From Cherax quadricarinatus (taxonomy: Eukaryota; Arthropoda; Malacostraca; Decapoda; Parastacidae), in contig NC_091391.1 of the NCBI RefSeq assembly GCF_038502225.1, positions 3,949,214-4,013,213 of the forward strand: a stretch of 64,000 nt of DNA, written 5' to 3'. A program made the translations under genes and the position numbers. The notes beneath the pieces were generated by a model, which was not told where the DNA came from, made no database searches, and saw nothing but the letters and a program-made list of their open reading frames with translations. Positions 24,159-36,400 of the stretch are shown here, in pieces (within the stretch, counting starts at the first letter, position 1; each line of letters begins with the position of its first letter).

Positions 24159-26663
24159 AGCAGGAAGACAGTGTTGCCATTGACCAGAAGCAGGAAGACA
24201 GTGTTGCCATTAAACAAGCAGGAAGACAGTGTTGCCATTGACTAGAAGCAGGAAGACAGTGTTGCCATTGACCAGAAGCAGGAAGACAGTGTTGCCATTG
24301 AACAGAAGCAGGAAGACAGTGTTGCCATTAAGCAGAAGCAGGAAGACAGTGTTGCCATTGACCAGAAGCAGGAAGACAGTGTTGCCATTAAACAAGCAGG
24401 AAGGCAGTGTTGCCATTGACCAGAAGCAGGAAGACAGTGTTGCCATTGACCAGAAGCAGGAAGACAGTGTTGCCATTAAACAAAAGCAGGAAGACAGTGT
24501 TGCCATTTAGCAGAAGCAGGAATACAGTGTTGCCATTAAACAGAAGCAGGAAGACAGTGTTGCCATTAAACAGAAGCAGGAAGACAGTGTTGCCATTGAC
24601 CAGAAGCAGGAAGACAGTGTTGCCATTGACCAGAAGCAGGAAGACAGTGTTGCCATTAAACAGAAGCAGGAAGACAGTGTTGCCATTGACCAGAAGCAGG
24701 AAGACAGTGTTGCCATTAAACAAAAGCAGGAAGACAGTGTTGCCGTTGAACAGAAGCAGGAAGACAGTGTTGCCATTTAGCAGAAGCAGGAAGACAGTGT
24801 TGCCATTAAACAGAAGCAGGAAGACAGTGTTGCCATTAAACAGAAGCAGGAAGACAGTGTTGCCATTGACCAGAAGCAGGAAGACAGTGTTGCCATTGAC
24901 CAGAAGCAGGAAGACAGTGTTGCCATTGACCAGAAGCAGAAAGACAGTGTTGCCATTGACCAGAAGCAGGAAGACAGTGTTGCCATTGACCAGAAGCAGG
25001 AAGACAGTGTTGCCATTGACCAGAAGCAGGAAGACAGTGTTGCCATTGACCAGAAGCAGGAAGACAGTGTTGCCATTGACCAGAAGCAGGATGACAGTGT
25101 TGCCATTGACCAGAAGCAGGAAGACAGTGTTGCCATTGACCAGAAGCAGGAAGACAGTGTTGCCATTGACCAGAAGCAGGAAGACAGTGTTGCCATTAAA
25201 CAAGCAGGAAGACAGTGTTGCCATTGAACAGAAGCAGGAAGACAGTGTTGCCATTGACCAGAAGCAGGAAGACAGTGTTGCCATTGACCAGAAGCAGGAA
25301 GACAGTGTTGCCATTAAACAAGCAGGAAGACAGTGTTGCCATTAAACAAGCAGGAAGACAGTGTTGCCATTAAACAAGCAGGAAGACAGTGTTGCCATTA
25401 AACAAGCAGGAAGACAGTGTTGCCATTAAGCAGAAGCAGGAAGACAGTGTTGCCATTAAACAGAAGCAGGAAGACAGTGTTGCCATTAAGCAGAAGCAGG
25501 AAGACAGTGTTGCCATTAAACAGAAGCAGGAAGACAGTGTTGCCATTGACCAGAAGCAGGAAGACAGTGTTGCCATTGACCAGAAGCAGGAAGGCAGTGT
25601 TGCCATTGACAAGAAGCAGGAAGACAGTGTTGCCATTGACCAGAAGCAGGAAGGCAGTGTTGCCATTGACCAGAGGCAGGAAGACAGTGTTGCCATTGAC
25701 TAGAAGCAGGAAGACAGTGTTGCCATTGAACAAAAGTAGGAAGACAGTGTTGCCATTGACCAGAAGCAGGAAGGCAGTGTTGCCATTGACCAGAAGCAGG
25801 AAGGCAGTGTTGCCATTGACCAGAAGCAGGAAGACAGTGTTGCCATTGACCAGAAGCAGGAAGACGGTGTTGCCATTGAACAGAAGTAGGAAGGCAGTGT
25901 TGCCATTGACCAGAAGCAGGAAGGCAGTGTTGCCATTGACCAGAAACAGGAAGACAGTGTTGCCATTGAACAGAAGTAGGAAGACAGTGTTGCCATTGAC
26001 CAGAAGCAGGAAGACAGTGTTGCCATTGAACAGAAGTAGGAAGGCAGTGTTGCCATTGACCAGAAGCAGGAAGACAGTGTTGCCATTAAACAGAAGCAGG
26101 AAGACAGTGTTGCCATTGACCAGAAGCAGGAAGGCAGTGTTGCCATTGACCAGAAACAGGAAGACAGTGTTGCCATTGACCAGAAGCAGGAAGACAGTGC
26201 TGCCATTAAACAGAAGCAGGAAGACAGTGTTGCCATTAAACAGAAGCAGGAAGGCAGTGTTGCCATTAAACAGAAGCAGGAAGACAGTGTTGCCATTGAA
26301 CAGAAGCAGGAAGACAGTGTTGCCATTGACCAGAAGCAGGAAGACAGTGTTACCATTGACCAGAAGCAGGAAGACAGTGTTGCCATTAAACAGAAGCAGG
26401 AAGACAGTGTTGCCATTGACCAGAAGCAGGAAGACAGTGTTGCCATTGAACAGAAGCAGGAAGACAGTGTTGCCATTGACCAGAAGCAGGAAGACAGTGT
26501 TGCCATTAACCAGAAGCAGGAAGGCAGTGTTGCCATTGACCAGAAGCAGGAAGACAGTGTTGCCATTGACCAGAAGCAGGAAGGCAGTGTTGCCATTGAC
26601 CAGAAGCAGGAAGGCAGTGTTGCCATGGAACAGAAGGACGAAGACTCTGTTGCCATGGAACAG
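24159..26663. repeat. 30-bp minisatellite, over 80 copies
   Basis: The unit contains AGCAGGAAGACAGTGTTGCC plus a variable ATTGACCAG, ATTAAACAG or ATTGAACAG; some copies lack four bases (26 bp). The 30-bp length keeps frames open on both strands, giving predicted peptides of up to 469 aa that are repeat translations. Confidence 0.96.
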
Positions 26664-26896
26664 ACCATGGCATCTGCAGTTGTGACACAAAGGAGGATGG
26701 GGGCCACCAGCTCCCAGGATGGACCCTGGCTGACAGTGACCCTGGCTGACAGTGACCCTGGCTGACAGTGACCCTGGCTGACAGTGACCACCAGGACAAA
26801 CCACCACAACTCCCAGGCTCCAGCTCAGGGCTCCTTCAAGTTACCCACAAAATTCTGCCAGAGTTGAAGCAGCAACCTAACATCAAGTTCAGTGCC
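26664..26896. other. Spacer with a four-copy 16-bp repeat
   Basis: GACCCTGGCTGACAGT is repeated four times at 26722-26785. The remaining sequence between the 30-bp and 33-bp arrays shows no gene. Confidence 0.7.
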
Positions 26897-28577
26897 AAGA
26901 TCTTCAACAGTGGGAGAGACATTCTGGTCAAGATCTTCAACAGTGGGAGAGACATTCTGGTCAAGATCTTCAACAGTGGGAGAGACATTCTGGTCAAGAT
27001 CTTCAACAGTGGGAGAGATATTCTGGTCAAGATCTTCAACAGTGGGAGAGAGATTCTGGTTAAGATCTTCGACAGTGGGAGAGATATTCTGGTCAAGATC
27101 TTCAACAGTGGGAGAGAGATTCTGGTTAAGATCTTCGACAGTGGGAGAGATATTCTGGTCAAGATCTTCAACAGTGGGAGAGATATTCTGGTCAAGATCT
27201 TCAACAGTGGGAGAGAGATTCTGGTTAAGATCTTCGACAGTGGGAGAGATATTCTGGTCAAGATCTTCAGCAGTGGGAGAGATATTCTGGTCAAGTTCTT
27301 CAACAGTGGGAGAGAGATTTTGGTTAAGATCTTCAACAGTGGGAGAGATTTTCTGGTTGAGATCTTCAACAGTGGGAGAGATATTCTGGTCAAGATTTTC
27401 AACAGTGGGAGAGATATTCTGGTCAAGATCTTCAACAGTGGGAGAGATATTCTGGTCAAGATCTTCAACAGTGGGAGAGATATTCTGGTTAAGATCTTCA
27501 ACAGTGGGAGAGATATTCTGGTCAAGATCTTCATCAGTGGGAGAGATATTCTGGTCAAGATCTTCGACAGTGGGAGATATATTCTGATTAAGATCTTTGA
27601 CAGTGGGAGAGATATTCTGGTTAAGATCTTCAACAGTGGGAGAGATATTCTGGTTAAGATCTTCAACAGTGGGAGAGATATTCTGGTTAAGATCTTCAAC
27701 AGTGGGAGAGATATTCTGGTCAAGATCTTCGACAGTGGGAGATATATTCTGATTAAGATCTTTGACAGTGGGAGAGATATTCTGGTTAAGATCTTCAACA
27801 GTGGGAGAGATATTCTGGTTAAGATCTTCAACAGTGGGAGAGATATTCTGGTCAAGATCTTCAACAGTGGGAGAGATATTCTGGTCAAGATCTTCGACAG
27901 TGGGAGAGATATTCTGGTTAAGATCTTCGACAGTGGGAGAGATATTCTGGTCAAGATCTTCGACAGTGGGAGAGATATTCTGGTTAAGATCTTCAACAGT
28001 GGGAGAGATATTCTGGTCAAGATCTTCAACAGTGGGAGAGATATTCTGGTCAAGATCTTCGGCAGTGGGAGAGATATTCTGGTTAAGATCTTCAACAGTG
28101 GGAGAGATATTCTGGTCAAGATCTTCAACAGTGGGAGAGATATTCTGGTCAAGATCTTCGACAGTGGGAGATATATTCTGATTAAGATCTCTGACAGTGG
28201 GAGAGATATTCTGGTTAAGATCTTCAACAGTGGGAGAGATATTCTGGTTAAGATCTTCAACAGTGGGAGAGATATTCTGGTTAAGATCTTTAACAGTGGG
28301 AGAGATATTCTGGTCAAGATCTTCATCAGTGGGAGAGATATTCTGGTCAAGATCTTCGACAGTGGGAGATATATTCTGATTAAGATCTTCGACAGTGGGA
28401 GAGATATTCTGGTTAAGATCTTCAACAGTGGGAGAGATATTCTGGTTAAGATCTTCAACAGTGGGAGAGATATTCTGGTCAAGATCTTCAACAGTGGGAG
28501 AGATATTCTGGTCAAAATCTTCAACAGTGGGAGAGATATTCTGGTCAAGATCTTCAACAGTGGGAGAGATATTCTAA
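26897..28577. repeat. 33-bp minisatellite, about 51 copies
   Basis: The unit contains AAGATCTTCAACAGTGGGAG and ends ATTCTGGTC. It is in frame as an 11-residue repeat on both strands (for example KIFNSGRDILV). A marker pair of units (GRYILIKIFDSG) recurs at intervals of 5, 13 and 6 units, which suggests segmental copying within the array. Confidence 0.96.
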
Positions 28578-28699
28578 TCTGAACCGGTATTCCTACGAGT
28601 TAAAAGTGGTGTTAGTGATGCACTGATGATTTTCAGGGTTCTTTATCGTCAAGAACTGCAAGAGGAGTCCACTAAATCATCAATTCACCACGCACTTAC

Positions 28700-30204
28700 A
28701 CCACCACTTTAAACCAAGTCATCATCTTTCCCAACAGCAAAGTTGCCTTGAATGTCTCCCAAGTACTTGCACAAACCAACGCTAGATTCGACATTGCAAC
28801 CAGCACATGCATGAAAGACCTGACAAGGACCAAAGTGAAGAACTTTGAACTGGTCAACGCAGGTGTTTACACAATCCCTTGCGGAGGCTGTAACAAGGTG
28901 TACGTCGGTGAAACGTACCTTATAAACACGTCTTGGTCAAGGCATCAGTACATGCAGAACGATGAGTGAACTCATCACTGTATGCAAAAACAAGTGAACA
29001 CATCAGTGCATGCAGAAACCACAAGTGAACACATCAATGCATGCAGGAACCACAAGTGAACACATCAGTGCATGCAGAAACCATAAGTGAACACAATGCA
29101 TGCAGAAACCACAAGTGAACACATCAGTGCATGCAGAAACCACAAGTGAACACAATGCATGCAGAAACCAAAAGTGAACACATCAGTGCATGCAGAAACC
29201 ACAAGTGAACACAATGCTTGCAGAAACCACAAGTGAACACATCAGTGCATGCAGAAAACACAAGTGAACACAATGCATGCAGAAACCACAAGTGAACACA
29301 TCAGTGCATGCAGAAACCACAAGTGAACACATCAGTGCATGCAGAAACCAAAAGTGAACACATCAGTGCATGCAGAAACCAAAAGTGAACACATCAGTGC
29401 ATGCAGAAACCACAAGTGAACACATCAATGCATGCAGAAACCACAAGTGAACACATCAATGCATTCAGAAACCACAAGTGAACTCATCAGTGCATGCAGA
29501 AACCACAAGTGAACACAATGCATGCAGAAACCACAAGTGAACACATCACTGCATGCAGAAACCACAAGTGAACACATCACTGCATGCAGAAAGCACAAGT
29601 GAACACATCACTGCATGCAGAAAACACAAGTGAACACAATGCATGCAGAAACCACAAGTGAACACATCAGTGCATGCAGAAACCACAAGTGAACACATCA
29701 ATGCATTTAGAAACCACAAATGAACACATTGCATGCAGAAACCACAAGTGAACACATCACTGCATCCAGAAACCACAAGTGAACACAATGCATGCAGAAA
29801 CCACAAGTGAACACATCACTGCATCCAGAAACCACAAATGAACACATTGCATGCAGAAACCACAAGTGAACACATTGCATGCAGAAACCACAAGTGAACA
29901 CATTGCATGCAGAAACCACAAGTGAACACATTGCATGCAGAAACCACAAGTGAACACATCAGTGCATGCAGAAACCACAAATGAACACATTGCATGCAGA
30001 AACCACAAGTGAACACATTGCATGCAGAAACCACAACTTGAACATGTGTACAGAACGGGAACTCCAACAACACATTCAGTAACGTCTTCCTAGAGATCAA
30101 GGAAGCGAATTTCCTCAGACGTAAATGAATTGAATCATCATTAATCATTATTTCTGAGGTATTACAACGAATTGTAATCAAAACATTGAACCCCTCAATC
30201 ATAT
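28700..30204 (+). pseudogene. Penelope-like element ORF, GIY-YIG C-terminal part, broken
   Basis: The frame around 28748-28950 reads ...NAGVYTIPCGGCNKVYVGET, the GIY-YIG endonuclease signature with the cysteine-containing loop typical of Penelope-like retroelements (GVYxIPCxxCxKVYxGET). The endonuclease nicks the target for reverse transcription. The conserved arginine helix is only partly recognisable (SWSRHQYMQNDE). At that point a 31/28-bp tandem array replaces the sequence until about 30035. After it the ORF resumes with FLEIKEANFLRRK, an in-frame TGA (30126-30128), then IESSLIIIS and NPSII ending at the stop 30202-30204. This matches the RRK..ESSLI C-terminal block expected after GIY-YIG. 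No RT domain is visible upstream, where the 33-bp array lies. Domain identity is from motif recognition. Confidence 0.75.
28942..30035. repeat. 31/28-bp minisatellite born in the GIY-YIG frame
   Basis: The unit contains CATGCAGAAACCACAAGTGA followed by ACACATCAGTG (31 bp) or ACACAATG (28 bp). The first unit is the element's own coding sequence (CATCAGTACATGCAGAACGA). Confidence 0.92.
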
Positions 30205-30228
30205 AACCAGGAGTTACCTTATTTTAAA

Positions 30229-32035
30229 CTACCACTACTACTGTTACTACCACTACTACTGTTACTACCACTACTACTGTTACTACCACTACTACTGTTA
30301 CTACCACTACTACTGTTACTACCACTACTACTGTTACTACCGCTACTACTGTTACTACCACTACTACTGTTACTACCACTACTACTGTTACTACCGCTAC
30401 TACTGTTACTACCACTACTACTGTTACTACCGCTACTACTGTTACTACCACTACTACTGTTACTACCGCTACTACTGTTACTACCACTACTACTGTTACT
30501 ACCACTACTACTGTTACTACCGCTACTACTGTTACTACCACTACTACTGTTACTACCACTACTACTGTTACTACCACTACTACTGTTACTACCACTACTG
30601 CTGTTACTACCACTACTACTGTTACTACCGCTACTACTGTTACTACCACTACTACTGTTACTACCGCTACTACTGTTACTACCGCTACTACTGTTACTAC
30701 CACTACTACTGTTACTACCGCTACTACTGTTACTACCACTACTGCTGTTACTACCACTACTACTGTTACTACCGCTACTACTGTTACTACCGCTACTACT
30801 GTTACTACCGCTACTACTGTTACTACCGCTACTACTGTTACTACCACTACTACTGTTACTACCGCTACTACTGTTACTACCACTACTGCTGTTACTACCA
30901 CTACTACTGTTACTACCACTACTACTGTTACTACCACTACTACTGTTACTACCGCTACTACTGTTACTACCACTACTGCTGTTACTACCACTACTACTGT
31001 TACTACCGCTACTACTGTTACTACCGCTACTACTGTTACTACCACTACTACTGTTACTACCACTACTACTGTTACTACCACTACTACTGTTACTACCACT
31101 ACTACTGTTACTACCACTACTACTGTTACTACCGCTACTACTGTTACTACCACTACTGCTGTTACTACCACTACTACTGTTACTACCGCTACTACTGTTA
31201 CTACCGCTACTACTGTTACTACCACTACTACTGTTACTACCACTACTACTGTTACTACCACTACTGCTGTTACTACCACTTCTACTGTTACTACCACTTC
31301 TACTGTTACTACCACTACTGCTGTTACTACCACTACTACTGTTACTACCACTACTACTGTTACTACCACTACTACTGTTACTACCACTACTACTGTTACT
31401 ACCACTACTACTGTTACTACCACTACTACTGTTACTACCACTACTACTGTTACTACCACTACTACTGTTACTACCGCTACTACTGTTACTACCGCTACTA
31501 CTGTTACTACCGCTACTACTGTTACTACCACTACTACTGTTACTACCACTACTACTGTTACTACCGCTACTACTGTTACTACCGCTACTACTGTTACTAC
31601 CGCTACTACTGTTACTACCACTACTACTGTTACTACCACTACTACTGTTACTACCACTACTACTGTTACTACCACTACTACTGTTACTACCACTACTACT
31701 ACCGTACTACTGTTACTACCTGTTACTACTACTACTGTACCGCTACCGCTACTACCGCTACTACTGTTACTACCACTACTACTGTTACTACCACTACTAC
31801 TGTTACTACCACTACTACTGTTACTACCACTACTACTGTTACTACCACTACTACTGTTACTACCGCTACTACTGTTACTACCGCTACTACTGTTACTACC
31901 ACTACTACTGTTACTACCACTACTACTGTTACTACCACTACTACTGTTACTACCGCTACTACTGTTACTACCACTACTACTGTTACTACCGCTACTACTG
32001 TTACTACCACTACTACTGTTACTACCACTACTACC
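30229..32035. repeat. 18-bp minisatellite, about 100 copies
   Basis: Unit ACCACTACTACTGTTACT with frequent ACCGC variants, and one disturbed patch near 31700-31750. It starts 25 bp after the Penelope-like ORF stop. The 618-aa minus-strand frame (Val/Thr-rich) is a repeat translation. Confidence 0.96.
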
Positions 32036-32224
32036 TACAACATGGGCCAGTAGACCTACTGCAGTGCTATGCTCTTTCACCTCGTGTGGTTCTCATATCT
32101 GTACTTCGGTCCTGGAGAGCGAAACGTTGCCAAAGTATAAATGTCTCGTTAGTTGAACATGTGTCCTCTTGTCTAGCATTAGTATTTTTTAAACATAAGT
32201 TTGACATTAGCTACCCTGTATATA
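32036..32224 (+). mobile_element. Partial pLTR, UGGC family
   Basis: CCTGGAGAGCGAAACGTTGCC (about 32110-32130) is the 3' half of the UGGC-family ribozyme, and the family end GTGTCCTCTTGTCTAGCA follows. The 5' core is degraded. It may be the downstream terminal repeat of the element whose ORF ends at 30204. Confidence 0.55.
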
Positions 32225-32303
32225 CTGCTGCCTGGAGGTTGTTCCGGGGGTCAACGCCCCCGCGGCCCGTTCCATGACCAGGCCTCGCGGTGGATCAGTT
32301 CTT
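32225..32303. repeat. Interspersed GC-rich repeat fragment
   Basis: GGGGTCAACGCCCCCGCGGC and the following CCATGACCAGGCC form a GC-rich block unlike its surroundings. A related TTTACCTGGAG motif occurs at about 54562-54588. It is interrupted by the SINE. Confidence 0.45.
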
Positions 32304-32582
32304 AAGATAAGATAAGATAAGATTTCGTTCGGATTTTTAACCCCGGAGGGTTAGCCACCCAGGATAACCCAAGAAAGTCAGTGAGTCATCGAGGACTGTC
32401 TAACTTATTTCCATTGGGGTCCTTAATCTTGTCCCCCAGGATGCGACCCACACCAGTCGACTAACACCCAGGTGAACAGGACAACAGGTGTAAGGAAACG
32501 TGTCAAATGTTTCCACCCGCCGGGAATCGAACCCGGGCCCTCCGTGTGTGAAGCGGGAGCTTTAGCCACCAGGCCACCGGGC
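32304..32582 (-). mobile_element. tRNA-derived SINE, copy 2
   Basis: Reverse orientation. The (AAGAT)n tail is at 32304-32324 and the tRNA-like head with B box GGTTCGATTCC is at about 32523-32533. Body sequence matches copy 1 except for a deletion between two AGGT repeats that removes most of the 57-bp parent segment. CAC again sits in the anticodon-like position. Confidence 0.9.
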
Positions 32583-32930
32583 CACAGGATGTTACTCCCG
32601 GCCGCCACATGCAATCCAACCTCCGAGCCACAACCCAGCTCGTCAGGTTTTACAAAGGAGTCTCACAAAGCCACTTAAAATTTACAAAAACAAGATATTT
32701 TGGGTCATTTAAAGGTAAACAATGGAGTATTTCGGTTACCCAAGTAACAGCTTGGGGACGCCAATGAAAGCTTAACAAACGACGCTGCAGTGAGTTAATT
32801 ATTACTGATAACATCAAGTTTAAATTAGATAATTAGGCGATTTAGTTGCTGTTCTATTATGTGAAAGGTGAATGTTAAACGCTAGAGATGAAATGTAATT
32901 GAACTGCGTCGGAGAGTTATTTTCACTGCG
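32583..32930. other. Non-coding spacer
   Basis: No gene seen. The first 60 bp (GGCCGCCACATGCAATCCAA) look like interspersed-repeat sequence. Confidence 0.4.
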
Positions 32931-33408
32931 TTGTTCCAGATAGTGGAGGTCTTATTATTCACTGTTTGTTCCACATAGTGGAGGTCTTATTATTCACTGT
33001 TTGTTCCACATAGTGGAGGTCTTATTATTCACTGTTTGTTCCACATAGTGGAGGTCTTATTATCCACTGTTTGTTCCACATAGTGGAGGTCTTATTATCC
33101 ACTGTTTGTTCCACATAGTGGAGGTCTTATTATCCACTGTTTGTTCCAGATAGTGGAGGTCTTATTATCCACTGTTTGTTCCACGTAGTGAAGGTCTTAT
33201 TATCCACTGTTTGTTCCACATAGTGGAGGTCTTATTATCCACTGTTTGTTCCACATAGTGGAGGTCTTATTATCCACTGTTTGTTCCACATAGTGGAGGT
33301 CTTATTATCCACTGTTTGTTCCACATAGTGGAGGTCTTATTATTCACTGTTTGTTCCACATAGTGGAGGTCTTATTATTCACTGTTTGTTCCACATAGTG
33401 GAGGTCTT
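32931..33408. repeat. 35-bp minisatellite, about 14 copies
   Basis: The unit contains GTTCCACATAGTGGAGGTCT and TATTATCCACTGTTT. It passes without a break into the 34-bp array, which is a modified form of the same unit. Confidence 0.93.
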
Positions 33409-36400
33409 TATTCCCCACAGTGTTCCACACAGTGGAGATCTTTATTCCCCACAGTGTTCCACACAGTGGAGATCTTTATTACCCACAGTGTCCCACACAG
33501 TGGAGATCTTTATTCCCCACAGTGTTCCACACAGTGGAGATCTTTATTACCCACAGTGTTCCACACAGTGGAGATCTTTACTCCCCACAGTGTTCCACAC
33601 AGTGGAGATCTTTATTACCCACAGTGTTCCACACAGTGGAGATCTTTATTACCCACAGTGTTCCACACAGTGGAGATCTTTACTCCCCACAGTGTTCCAC
33701 ACAGTGGAGATCTTTATTACCCACAGTGTTCCACACAGTGGAGATCTTAATTACCCACAGTGTTCCACACAGTGGAGATCTTAATTACCCACAGTGTTCC
33801 ACACAGTGGAGATCTTAATTACCCACAGTGTTCCACACAGTGGAGATCTTAATTACCTACAGTGTTCCACACAGTGGAGATCTTAATTACCCACAGTGTT
33901 CCACACAGTGGAGATCTTAATTACCTACAGTGTTCCACACAGTGGAGATCTTAATTACCCACAGTGTTCCACACAGTGGAGATCTTAATTACCCACAGTG
34001 TTCCACACAGTGGAGATCTTAATTACCCACAGTGTTCCACACAGTGGAGATCTTTATTACCCACAGTGTCCCACACAGTGGAGATCTTTATTACCCACAG
34101 TGTTCCACACAGTGGAGATCTTTATTCCCCACAGTGTTCCACACAGTGGAGATCTTTATTCCCCACAGTGTTCCACACAGTGGAGATCTTAATTACCCAC
34201 AGTGTTCCACACAGTGGAGATCTTTATTCCCCACAGTGTCCCACACAGTGGAGATCTTTATTACCCACAGTGTCCCACACAGTGGAGATCTTTATTACCC
34301 ACAGTGTTCCACACAGTGGAGATCTTTATTCCCCACAGTGTTCCACACAGTGGAGATCTTTATTACCCACAGTGTTCCACACAGTGGAGATCTTAATTAC
34401 CCACAGTGTTCCACACAGTGGAGATCTTTATTACCCACAGTGTCCCACACAGTGGAGATCTTTATTACCCACAGTGTTCCACACAGTGGAGATCTTTATT
34501 CCCCACAGTGTTCCACACAGTGGAGATCTTTATTCCCCACAGTGTCCCACACAGTGGAGATCTTTATTACCCACAGTGTTCCACACAGTGGAGATCTTAA
34601 TTACCCACAGTGTTCCACACAGTGGAGATCTTTATTCCCCACAGTGTTCCACACAGTGGAGATCTTTATTCCCCACAGTGTTCCACACAGTGGAGATCTT
34701 TATTCCCCACAGTGTTCCACACAGTGGAGATCTTAATTACCCACAGTGTTCCACACAGTGGAGATCTTTATTACCCACAGTGTTCCACACAGTGGAGATC
34801 TTAATTACCCACAGTGTTCCACACAGTGGAGATCTTTATTACCCACAGTGTTCCACACAGTGGAGATCTTAATTACCCACAGTGTTCCACACAGTGGAGA
34901 TCTTTATTCCCCACAGTGTTCCACACAGTGGAGATCTTTATTCCCCACAGTGTTCCACACAGTGGAGATCTTTATTCCCCACAGTGTTCCACACAGTGGA
35001 GATCTTTATTCCCCACAGTGTTCCACACAGTGGAGATCTTTATTCCCCACAGTGTTCCACACAGTGGAGATCTTAATTACCCACAGTGTTCCACACAGTG
35101 GAGATCTTTATTACCCACAGTGTTCCACACAGTGGAGATCTTAATTACCCACAGTGTTCCACACAGTGGAGATCTTTATTACCCACAGTGTTCCACACAG
35201 TGGAGATCTTTATTACCCACAGTGTTCCACACAGTGGAGATCTTTATTCCCCACAGTGTTCCACACAGTGGAGATCTTTATTCCCCACAGTGTTCCACAC
35301 AGTGGAGATCTTTATTACCCACAGTGTTCCACACAGTGGAGATCTTTATTACCCACAGTGTCCCACACAGTGGAGATCTTTATTACCCACAGTGTCCCAC
35401 ACAGTGGAGATCTTTATTACCCACAGTGTCCCACACAGTGGAGATCTTTATTCCCCACAGTGTTCCACACAGTGGAGATCTTTATTACCCACAGTGTCCC
35501 ACACAGTGGAGATCTTTATTACCCACAGTGTTCCACACAGTGGAGATCTTAATTACCCACAGTGTTCCACACAGTGGAGATCTTTATTATCCACAGTGTT
35601 CCACACAGTGGAGATCTTTATTACCCACAGTGTCCCACACAGTGGAGATCTTTATTACCCACAGTGTCCCACACAGTGGAGATCTTTATTACCCACAGTG
35701 TTCCACACAGTGGAGATCTTTATTCCCCACAGTGTTCCACACAGTGGAGATCTTTATTACCCACAGTGTTCCACACAGTGGAGATCTTAATTACCCACAG
35801 TGTCCCACACAGTGGAGATCTTTATTACCCACAGTGTCCCACACAGTGGAGATCTTTATTCCCCACAGTGTTCCACACAGTGGAGATCTTTATTACCCAC
35901 AGTGTTCCACACAGTGGAGATCTTTATTACCCACAGTGTTCCACACAGTGGAGATCTTTATTACCCACAGTGTCCCACACAGTGGAGATCTTTATTACCC
36001 ACAGTGTTCCACACAGTGGAGATCTTAATTACCCACAGTGTTCCACACAGTGGAGATCTTTATTACCCACAGTGTCCCACACAGTGGAGATCTTTATTAC
36101 CCACAGTGTCCCACACAGTGGAGATCTTTATTCCCCACAGTGTTCCAAACAGTGGAGATCTTTATTACCCACAGTGTTCCACACAGTGGAGATCTTTATT
36201 ACCCACAGTGTTCCACACAGTGGAGATCTTTATTACCCACAGTGTTCCACACAGTGGAGATCTTAATTACCCACAGTGTCCCACACAGTGGAGATCTTTA
36301 TTACCCACAGTGTTCCACACAGTGGAGATCTTTATTACCCACAGTGTTCCACACAGTGGAGATCTTAATTACCCACAGTGTCCCACACAGTGGAGATCTT

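Noticed and set aside
26768..28582. 604-aa frame with a short non-repetitive N-terminus
   Set aside because: The N-terminal residues show no domain and the rest is the 33-bp array; the opposite strand is equally open.
30224..32080. Val/Thr-rich 618-aa frame that looks like a membrane protein
   Set aside because: Translation of an 18-bp ACT/ACC triplet-like array.
32423..32678. Short open frames on both strands over the SINE at 32.4 kb
   Set aside because: They read through tRNA-like SINE sequence.
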